A DNA stretch of 5,040 bases from Propionibacteriaceae bacterium UBA4569 (lineage in GTDB: Bacteria > Actinomycetota > Actinomycetes > Propionibacteriales > Propionibacteriaceae), in the NCBI GenBank assembly GCA_002387005.1, contig DGKN01000174.1:3656-8695 (forward strand), in the 5' to 3' direction. How positions within the stretch are numbered: the stretch's first letter is position 1; every line of letters begins with the position of its first letter. The notes below the pieces were generated by a model that had not been told where the DNA came from, made no database searches, and worked only from the letters and a program-made list of their open reading frames with translations. Position numbers and translations under genes: made by a program. Positions 1 through 5,040 of this stretch are shown piece by piece.

Positions 1-28
1 CGACACTCGTCCGGCCCGTTCGCTGGCT

Positions 29-53
29 CGCTCGCATGTGGCGACCGCGAGCG
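29..53 (-). terminator. possible weak hairpin downstream of the APC permease
   Basis: A 7-bp perfect inverted repeat (CGCTCGC at 29-35, GCGAGCG at 47-53) with an 11-base loop lies about 10 bases past the permease stop codon. There is no T-rich tail on the minus strand. In DNA this GC-rich such stems arise easily by chance, so this is only a candidate 3' end. The rest of bases 1-62 shows no gene. Confidence 0.22.
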
Positions 54-62
54 CGACCGTCA

Positions 63-1496
63 TCACTTGATGGGGTGCTCTTCCTCCCACTCGATGTCGC
101 CGAGGTGCTCGACGTCGTGGAAGCGAGTGTCCTGGTGGTACACGTACTTGTTGATCAGGTAGGTGATCACACCGAGAACGACGCCCACCAGCAGCAGCCA
201 CCCGCCCACCTTGTAGTCGGTGCTCGCACGGCCCGAGAGGGGGCTGGCCAGGAAGAAGGCGGTGATCGCACCCAGGACGGCGGCGATGGTCGGCGTCTTG
301 AAGTGCTTGACGTCCTTGACGTCCTTGCGCAGCACCAGCACGGCGATGTTCACGACGGTGAACACGCACAGCAGCAGCAGGGCGGTGGTGCCACCCAGGG
401 CGGTCAGGTTACTGAACCAGATCAGGCCGAGGCAGACCAGCGTGGTGAAGATGATGGCCACCCATGGCGTCTTGCGGGTCGCGCTCACCTTGCCGAGCTG
501 GGCCGGCAGCACCCGCTCGTGCGCCATGCCGTAGAGCAAACGGGAGGCCATCAGCATGTTCAGCAGGGCGGTGTTCGACACCGCGAACATCGTGATCAGG
601 GCGAAGAGGCCGGTCGGGAAGTTGGGGGCGCCGGCCTGGATCACCTGCAGCAGCGGGGTGGAACCCTCGCCGAGCTTGCTGGGAGAAACCAGCGCGATGG
701 AGGTGATCGCCACGAGGACGTAGACCACGCCGGTCAGGCACAGACCGGTCAGCAGGATCTTCGGGAAGGTGCGCACCGGATCCTTGGTCTCCTCGGCCAT
801 GTTCACCGAGTCCTCGAAACCGACCATCGCGAAGAAGGCCAGGGCGGTGGCAGCGGTCACGGAGCTGAAGGCCGTCTTGCCGTCGGGGATGTTGATGTCG
901 TTCAGGCGGGAGAAGTCGCCCTGCCCGTGGGATATGGCCCAGGCGCCAACCACCAGCACCAGCACCAGGCCCGAGAGCTCGATCACGGTGAGGACGACGT
1001 TGATCTTCACCGACTCGGAGACACCGCGCAGGTTCACCGCCATCACCAGCAGCATGAAGCCTGCGGCCAGCATCTTGAGGCCGTTGCCGGTCTCGGCACT
1101 CGTCCAACCCATGACGTGGGCGAGGTTGCCGGCGAAGGCCTTGGACGCGGACGCGGCCGAGGTCAGGCCGGAGCACATAACGGTGAAGGTGATGATGAAG
1201 GTGAACAAGCCGCTCTTGAACGCACGGTGCGTGTACAGGGCGGCGCCGGCGGCCTGGGGGTACTTGGTGACGAGTTCGAGGTAGCTGAAGGCGGTCAGCA
1301 GGGCGACGATGAACGCGCACAGGAAGGGTAGCCAGACGATGCCGCCGACTTGGGCAGCCACCTTGCCGGTCAGGGCGTAGACACCGGTGCCGAGGATGTC
1401 GCCGATGATGAACAGCAGCAACAAGCCCGGGCCGATGACGCGGTTCAGTGCGGGTTCGCCGGAGCGACCCTCGGTGTTGGGGGCTACAGAGGTCAT
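63..1496 (-). CDS. APC-superfamily amino-acid permease (477 aa, complete)
   Basis: A polytopic inner-membrane transporter that probably imports or exchanges amino acids or related amines; the substrate cannot be read from sequence. The 477-residue length and roughly 12 hydrophobic segments fit the APC (amino acid-polyamine-organocation) family. The TM1 unwound-helix signature is clear at residues 32-40 (GDILGTGVY, where the family has G-x-x-G-x-G-I/V). The TM6 and loop signature is at about 222-245 (FAMVGFEDSVNMAEETKDP, then R-T-F-P), and ASRLLYGMAHERVLP at 317-331 is the typical TM8-loop motif. The C-terminus ends in a charged, acidic cytosolic tail (about 455-477). The reading frame stays open upstream to 1703, but the ATG at 1496 was chosen because GAGGGT lies 8 bases before it and because the extra 69 residues would be Arg-rich and unlike the family. 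The gene is divergent from the MATE gene, sharing a 152-bp upstream region with a palindrome that may be an operator. Confidence 0.93.
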   Translation of the reverse strand: MTSVAPNTEGRSGEPALNRVIGPGLLLLFIIGDILGTGVYALTGKVAAQVGGIVWLPFLCAFIVALLTAFSYLELVTKYPQAAGAALYTHRAFKSGLFTFIITFTVMCSGLTSAASASKAFAGNLAHVMGWTSAETGNGLKMLAAGFMLLVMAVNLRGVSESVKINVVLTVIELSGLVLVLVVGAWAISHGQGDFSRLNDINIPDGKTAFSSVTAATALAFFAMVGFEDSVNMAEETKDPVRTFPKILLTGLCLTGVVYVLVAITSIALVSPSKLGEGSTPLLQVIQAGAPNFPTGLFALITMFAVSNTALLNMLMASRLLYGMAHERVLPAQLGKVSATRKTPWVAIIFTTLVCLGLIWFSNLTALGGTTALLLLCVFTVVNIAVLVLRKDVKDVKHFKTPTIAAVLGAITAFFLASPLSGRASTDYKVGGWLLLVGVVLGVITYLINKYVYHQDTRFHDVEHLGDIEWEEEHPIK

Positions 1497-1502
1497 GCGG
1501 AC

Positions 1503-1508
1503 ACCCTC
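1503..1508 (-). promoter_or_regulatory. Shine-Dalgarno of the APC permease
   Basis: GAGGGT on the minus strand, with the GAGG core ending 8 bases before the ATG at 1496. It decides the start against the in-frame upstream extension. It sits in a run of short inverted repeats (ACCCT/AGGGT at 1503-1507, 1509-1513 and 1519-1523) that could fold in the leader RNA. Confidence 0.6.
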
Positions 1509-1525
1509 AGGGTTCCTCACCCTGT

Positions 1526-1544
1526 TGTGCAAGCATCTTGCGCA
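1526..1544. promoter_or_regulatory. candidate operator palindrome in the APC/MATE divergent region
   Basis: TGTGCAAG (1526-1533), three-base centre CAT, CTTGCGCA (1537-1544): eight-base arms with a single mismatch. It lies 30 bases upstream of the permease start and 104 bases upstream of the MATE start. On the minus strand it overlaps a weak -10-like CAAGAT. The symmetry and position suit a dimeric repressor acting on the permease, but I cannot assign a regulator family. No strong -35/-10 pair is visible on either strand of this intergenic region. Confidence 0.35.
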
Positions 1545-1648
1545 CCGAAACATGATCTTCACTTGAGGGTTGGTGAGGCACGCGCGCGGGGTGAGGGGTC
1601 GCTGGCTGTCGCTGGGAGGAGCGGCGTATCGGTGGTTGGATTGCCCCA

Positions 1649-3079
1649 GTGAGCTCCTCCCCTTCCTACGACGTCTCGACCGGCCCGTCCTTGGACGCCG
1701 CACCGGACCCGACGCAGCCGCCTCCCATGGATGGCCTGCGAGGGCGCTTGCACCGGCTGGCCGGCCCGATCATCGCCGAACAGGTGCTGCAGCTCAGCCT
1801 CGACCTCGCCAACACCGCGCTGGTCGCAGGGCTCGGGGCGGCCGCCCTGGCCGCCGTGGGCGCGTCGCTGCAGGTGATGTTCATCGTCCTCAGCTCTCTG
1901 GCTGCGCTGAGCGTCGGGTGCTCGATCCTGGTGGCGCACACCATCGGGGCCGGGGACACGCATCGGGCCTCCCAGTTGGCCCGCCAGGCGCTGGTCTGGT
2001 CGGGGATTCTGGCGCTGCCCTTCGTGGCAATCGGGATCGTCGGCGCCCCGGTGATCGTCGCGGGCTTCGGCCTGGACGCCGAGGCGGCCCCGCTGGCGGT
2101 CAGCTACCTACGGATCACCATGGGCACCGCCGGCGTGATCGTCGGCCTGGACGTGCTGGGCGGTGCGCTGCGCGGTGCCGGTGACTCGAAGACGCCGATG
2201 GTGGCGACGATGGTGGCGGCGGTGCTGAACGTCCCGCTGGCCTGGGCGCTGATCGAGGGACGCGGACCCTTCCCGGAACTCGGCGTCTCGGGTGCTGCGT
2301 GGGCCACCTTCGTCTCGCGCGGTGTCGGGCTCTGCCTGCTGGTGTCGGCGCTGTGGCAGGGACGTCGCGGCATGACCATCGCCGGGCGCCAGGGCTGGCG
2401 CCCTCGACGCGAACTGATCAGCGAGGTGCTGCGGCTGGGGATCCCGGCGGCCGGTGAGCAGCTGTTGATCTCCACCGCGTGGCTGGCGGTGACGATGATG
2501 ATCAGCCACGTCGGCACCGACGAGCTGGCCGTGCACCGCGTCGTCAACCAGCTGATGAGCATGGCCTTCCTGGTTGGCTTCGGGGTGCAGATCGCCCACA
2601 CGTCCATGCTCGGACGGGCGCTGGGCGCCGGCGACGTACCCCGCGCGATGACCATCACCCGGATGGCGACCCGCGACGGCGTCGCCCTGGTGTGCATCGT
2701 GGCGGTGGCGCTGTGGGTGTTCGCCGAGCCGATCGTCCGGCTCTTCCTGGACGATCCGGCGCTGGTCGACCTCGGGGTGCGCACCATGCACGTCATGGTG
2801 TTCACCCAGCCCTTCTGGGCGATCGCGATCCAGCAGTCCGGCGCGATGCGCGGCATGCGCGACACCGTCAGCCCGCTGGTGATCGAGGGAGTGTCCAACT
2901 GGACCGCCGCCGGGCTGATCGCCATCGTGCTGTTCGGCTTCGGTGGCCACCTCACCGCCGCGTGGGCCTGCTATGTCGTCGTCGGGCCCTTCCTGGCGGG
3001 CGCGATGCTCCTGGCCCGACGCCGCCGCGAGCGGCTCTACCTCGCCTCGGTGCGGCCAGCGGCCGTCATCGCCGCCTGA
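1649..3079 (+). CDS. MATE-family efflux antiporter (DinF-like branch, 476 aa, complete)
   Basis: Multidrug and toxic compound extrusion transporter of the cytoplasmic membrane; the family expels drugs or metabolites in exchange for H+ or Na+. The protein is almost wholly hydrophobic from residue 35 to 457 (about 12 TM segments). It shows the MATE internal duplication: GALRGAGDSKTPM at 172-184 is echoed by GAMRGMRDTVSPL at 398-410, and LGVSGAAWATF at 211-221 by GGHLTAAWACY at 432-442. The N-terminal 26 residues are Ser/Pro/Asp-rich and probably disordered. The GTG at 1649 is the only plausible start after the in-frame stop at 1592, apart from an internal ATG at 1727, which has no Shine-Dalgarno. 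The GTG also lacks a good one, but TTGGAT (1636-1641) could be a -10 giving a leaderless message. By eye, the conserved TM1 Asp of the family is Asn55 here. The gene converges on the M4 peptidase gene with no intergenic base. Confidence 0.93.
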   Translation: MSSSPSYDVSTGPSLDAAPDPTQPPPMDGLRGRLHRLAGPIIAEQVLQLSLDLANTALVAGLGAAALAAVGASLQVMFIVLSSLAALSVGCSILVAHTIGAGDTHRASQLARQALVWSGILALPFVAIGIVGAPVIVAGFGLDAEAAPLAVSYLRITMGTAGVIVGLDVLGGALRGAGDSKTPMVATMVAAVLNVPLAWALIEGRGPFPELGVSGAAWATFVSRGVGLCLLVSALWQGRRGMTIAGRQGWRPRRELISEVLRLGIPAAGEQLLISTAWLAVTMMISHVGTDELAVHRVVNQLMSMAFLVGFGVQIAHTSMLGRALGAGDVPRAMTITRMATRDGVALVCIVAVALWVFAEPIVRLFLDDPALVDLGVRTMHVMVFTQPFWAIAIQQSGAMRGMRDTVSPLVIEGVSNWTAAGLIAIVLFGFGGHLTAAWACYVVVGPFLAGAMLLARRRRERLYLASVRPAAVIAA

Positions 3080-4549
3080 CTAACGCTCTTCGCCCTCGGA
3101 CAACGTGCGGTCCAGCAGCGACCGGACCGTCTTTGGCAGCGCGTGCTCGGCCATCGTCACGTCCAGGTCGACCGGATCGCAGCACACGCAGTACTGAAAG
3201 GCATCGGGACGAACACGTTCCGCGGCGAACTCCCGCAACCCCGGACGGCCGAGCAGGTGTCGCCAGTGCTCGCGGTCGTCGTCCGGCAACTCCCCCAGCG
3301 TGGTCTCCCGGCGCCGGACCAGACCAGCGAACCCGCCCGAACGGGTCACCTGCACCGGGGTGGCCGGGTCGGCCGCCGCCGCCTCGGTCTGCGTCGTGGA
3401 CGAGTCGGAGGGCTTCTCCTTCTCCGACTTCTTTGTCGCCTTGCGCGCCTTGGCCTTCTTCGTGGCCGAGGGAGTGACGCCCACCGCCTGCCATGCGGCG
3501 GAGACCTTCTGCGCCCCCTCCTCGCCGAAGCGCTGGGTCGTGGCGTCGACGGTCAGCTGGGCGAAGGTGGCGAAGTCGCAGCGGGCCTGGATGCGGTCGC
3601 CGGTGAGGACGTCGTACCAGACCAGCCCAGCGCCCTCCCAAGAGTTGCCGCCGAAGGCCTTGGCGGCGATCACGAAGGCGCGGTTGGGGATGCCGGAGTT
3701 GATGTGGACGCCGCCGTTGTCGTCGGTGGTGTCGTCATAGTCATCCATGTTCGCGGGCTGGGGATCCTTGCCCAGCCGAGGATCGTCGTAGGCGGTGCCC
3801 GGGTTCTCCATGTCGCGCAGGGCGCGCCCCTTGACGCCGGCGGCGAGCAGGTCTGCGCCCACCAGCCAGTCCGCCTCCTCGACGCTCTGGCCCGCCGCGT
3901 GCTGCGCCACCATCACGCCGAAGACATCCGAGAGCGACTCGTTCAGCGCGCCCGACTGGTCCTGGTAGACCAGCGCGGCGGTGTACTGGGTGACCCCATG
4001 GGTGAGCTCGTGGCCGATCACGTCGACGCTGGCGGTGAAGCGATTGAAGATGGTGCCGTCCCCGTCACCGAAGACCATCTGCTCGCCGTCCCAGAAGGCA
4101 TTGTCGTAGTCGGTTCCGTAGTGCACCGTCCCGAGCAGCGCCAGCCCGGAGTCGTCGATCGAGTCGCGTCCGAAGGCCTGGTCGTACAACTGCCAGGTGG
4201 CGCCCAGCGCGTCGTAGGCCTCGTCCACGGCGGCATCACCGGTGGCCTTCTCGCCCTCGGCGCGGACGGTCCTGCCCGGGAGCTTCTCGGTGTTCTCGGC
4301 GTCGCCGATCGTGCGCAGCGGGCTCGAGCCGTCGTCCGCCGCGGCCTTCTTGGCCTTGGACTTCGCCGTGGTGCGGGACTTCTGCTCGATCTGCAGCCGC
4401 TCGGCCTGGGGCTCCCGGTCGGCGCGGAAGGCTTCATCATGGGCGCGGGTGCGCTGGGCGACGGCGGCGAGGGCGTCATCGCCGGAGCGCGCCAGGTGCT
4501 CCAGCAGGTAGGGCGGGATGATCGAGCAGACGGTTCTGGGGGTGGTCAT
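3080..4549 (-). CDS. Protealysin-like M4 metallopeptidase with C-terminal emfourin-like inhibitor domain (489 aa, complete)
   Basis: Zinc endopeptidase of the thermolysin family (M4). Residues 1-57 form a short protealysin-type propeptide with CSIIPPYLLEHLA at 8-20 and no signal peptide, so the protein is probably cytoplasmic. The catalytic domain spans about 75-358. Zinc ligands are H180 and H184 in HELTH with E181 as catalytic base, and E204 in NESLSD is the third ligand, with the same 24-residue spacing as thermolysin. N150, Y195, D208, R245 and H282 (in GGVHINSG) match thermolysin N112, Y157, D170, R203 and H231, so the site looks fully active. A Lys/Ala/Ser/Thr-rich linker (about 359-397) leads to residues 398-482, beginning VQVTRSGGFAGL and ending ALPKTVRSLLDRTL, which resemble emfourin, the protein inhibitor of protealysin. 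A CVCC cluster lies at 454-457. The ATG at 4549 lacks a clear Shine-Dalgarno but sits exactly where a leaderless transcript from the upstream damage-type promoter would start. The protease call is firm; the inhibitor domain is a by-eye family assignment. Confidence 0.95.
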   Translation of the reverse strand: MTTPRTVCSIIPPYLLEHLARSGDDALAAVAQRTRAHDEAFRADREPQAERLQIEQKSRTTAKSKAKKAAADDGSSPLRTIGDAENTEKLPGRTVRAEGEKATGDAAVDEAYDALGATWQLYDQAFGRDSIDDSGLALLGTVHYGTDYDNAFWDGEQMVFGDGDGTIFNRFTASVDVIGHELTHGVTQYTAALVYQDQSGALNESLSDVFGVMVAQHAAGQSVEEADWLVGADLLAAGVKGRALRDMENPGTAYDDPRLGKDPQPANMDDYDDTTDDNGGVHINSGIPNRAFVIAAKAFGGNSWEGAGLVWYDVLTGDRIQARCDFATFAQLTVDATTQRFGEEGAQKVSAAWQAVGVTPSATKKAKARKATKKSEKEKPSDSSTTQTEAAAADPATPVQVTRSGGFAGLVRRRETTLGELPDDDREHWRHLLGRPGLREFAAERVRPDAFQYCVCCDPVDLDVTMAEHALPKTVRSLLDRTLSEGEER

Positions 4550-4555
4550 GACTCA

Positions 4556-4578
4556 AGCCTGCATCCCAGCACTGACAG
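4556..4578 (-). promoter_or_regulatory. PafBC-type (RecA-independent) DNA-damage promoter of the M4 peptidase
   Basis: On the minus strand, CTGTCAGTG (4578-4570), eight bases, then CAGGCT (4561-4556). The established actinobacterial RecA-NDp/PafBC consensus is tTGTCRgtg, eight bases, TAnnnT. The -35 part matches at 8 of 9 positions, the spacer is exact, and the -10 part keeps A2 and T6 but has C for T1. Six bases separate the -10 from the ATG at 4549, so the expected transcription start is the A of the start codon, giving a leaderless mRNA. This agrees with the absence of a clear Shine-Dalgarno. Confidence 0.6.
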
Positions 4579-4702
4579 TTTTCGCGAGTTCCGGCCCGTG
4601 GCATCGGGTGGGCTCTGGAATCGTCACCCCCCGCTTCCGCAGAAGTGCCCCAGGGCCCGACTGAAGAACCTTGGCGACACATCCAGCGCTTGCGGACGAC
4701 CA

Positions 4703-4733
4703 GGGGCCGCGACGCCCGATGCGTCGCGGCCCC
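4703..4733 (-). terminator. 13-bp perfect hairpin, terminator of the glycosyltransferase gene
   Basis: GGGGCCGCGACGC (4703-4715) pairs perfectly with GCGTCGCGGCCCC (4721-4733) around a 5-base loop. It begins 14 bases past the stop codon of the rightmost gene, so it most likely ends that transcript. Minus-strand transcripts have no U-rich tail after the stem, as is common for actinobacterial terminators. The plus-strand side does carry TTGTGTTCTT, so it may work in both directions. It insulates the M4 peptidase gene, which therefore has its own promoter. Confidence 0.75.
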
Positions 4734-4747
4734 TTGTGTTCTTGATC

Positions 4748-5040
4748 TCAGGAGTTCAGCACATAGACGGTGGTGCCACCGATCGTCGTGCTGGTGAAGT
4801 TCTCCTGCACCCAGGTGGTGATCTCGCTCGCCGAGCCGTTCTGGCCACCCTGGCCACCACCCATGCCGCCACCGGCGATGAAGTAGGTGATGTCGCCGTC
4901 GGCCACATACTGCTTGAACTGCTCGAGAGTGACGTTGTTGTCGGTGCCGCTCCAGCCACCGATCGACATCACGGCCGTGTCGGAGCTGAGGATGTAGCCC
5001 GCAGCCGTCTGGTCACCGATCACGGCGGCCGACCACTTGC
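4748..5040 (-). CDS. C-terminal part of a GT39/PMT_2-like membrane glycosyltransferase (partial at right edge)
   Basis: Only the last 97 residues are in the window; the frame is open at the right edge and ends with TGA at 4748-4750. The readable part runs from KWSAAVIGDQTAAGYILSS to TTVYVLNS. It matches, from memory of the family, the extracytoplasmic C-terminal domain of actinobacterial and Bacillus YkcB-like glycosyltransferases. Landmarks are AAVIGxxxAAGY, VMSIGGWSGTDNNVTLEQFKQYV, ITYFIAGGGMGGGQGG and ITTWVQENF. These proteins have an N-terminal multi-TM GT39/PMT_2 catalytic region, which would lie beyond the window, and use lipid-linked sugars on the outer face of the membrane. The acceptor is unknown. 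An internal GTG at 5023 could be mistaken for a start, but the family pattern continues upstream of it (KWSAA), so it is not the start. No membrane segment is visible in this fragment, as expected for the soluble tail domain. Confidence 0.75.
   Translation of the reverse strand, partial: KWSAAVIGDQTAAGYILSSDTAVMSIGGWSGTDNNVTLEQFKQYVADGDITYFIAGGGMGGGQGGQNGSASEITTWVQENFTSTTIGGTTVYVLNS

Noticed and set aside
307..324. Tandem 9-bp repeat TTGACGTCC in the permease gene
   Set aside because: Two in-frame copies encoding KDVKDV in a cytosolic loop; a minor duplication with no sign of wider function.
36..1331. 431-codon open frame on the plus strand, antisense to the permease
   Set aside because: Its product is Gly/His/Gln/Asp-rich with no recognisable domain, while the opposite frame is a clear APC transporter. 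Long antisense frames are expected at this GC content.
1497..1648. LexA (SOS) box before the MATE gene, prompted by the DinF-like family name
   Set aside because: No GAAC-N4-GTTC-type palindrome in the intergenic region.
1497..1703. 69-residue N-terminal extension of the permease
   Set aside because: Arg-rich, not membrane-like and would overlap the MATE start; the ATG at 1496 has a well-placed Shine-Dalgarno.
1727..1729. ATG as alternative MATE start
   Set aside because: No Shine-Dalgarno before it. It cannot be excluded, since the 26 residues it would remove are low-complexity and the first TM segment starts after it.
2104..2955. Two overlapping minus-strand open frames of about 280 codons within the MATE gene
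   Set aside because: Compositionally biased shadows of the MATE coding frame; no start signal or domain.
3059..3075. 5-bp GC stem (GCGGC/GCCGC) at the end of the MATE gene as a terminator
   Set aside because: Too short, inside the coding sequence and without a T-tract.
4476..4682. 68-codon minus-strand frame over the protease promoter and 5' end
   Set aside because: Its last third is the protease gene read in another frame, and the rest covers the damage-type promoter; no domain recognised.

Overview
The window is high-GC DNA with strong third-position G/C bias, GTG and ATG starts, and a probable leaderless gene. Together with the protein types, this points to an Actinomycetota (high-GC Gram-positive) chromosome. 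A genus cannot be named from the sequence alone. No rRNA, tRNA, CRISPR array or insertion sequence is visible.

Layout, left to right: (1) a complete APC-superfamily amino-acid permease on the minus strand (63-1496); (2) a 152-bp divergent intergenic region (1497-1648) holding the permease Shine-Dalgarno and a near-perfect 19-bp palindrome that may be an operator; (3) a complete MATE-family multidrug/cation antiporter on the plus strand (1649-3079); (4) a complete M4 metallopeptidase of the protealysin-like type on the minus strand (3080-4549), whose stop codon abuts the MATE stop codon with no base between them; (5) a 198-bp intergenic region (4550-4747) with a DNA-damage-type promoter directly in front of the peptidase and a 13-bp perfect hairpin (terminator); (6) the 3' end of a minus-strand gene running off the right edge, the C-terminal extracytoplasmic domain of a GT39/PMT_2-like membrane glycosyltransferase.

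The standout is the peptidase gene. It lacks a signal peptide and carries a short protealysin-type propeptide and a fully canonical thermolysin-fold active site. After a Lys-rich linker it continues into a C-terminal domain that looks like emfourin, the protein inhibitor normally encoded by a separate gene next to protealysin-like proteases. This would be a protease and its own inhibitor in one polypeptide. Its upstream region matches the mycobacterial RecA-independent (PafBC-type) DNA-damage promoter, spaced so that transcription would begin at the A of the ATG. The inferred picture is a DNA-damage-induced, leaderless, intracellular protease with built-in restraint. The flanking transporters and glycosyltransferase look like ordinary chromosomal genes with no evident functional link to it.
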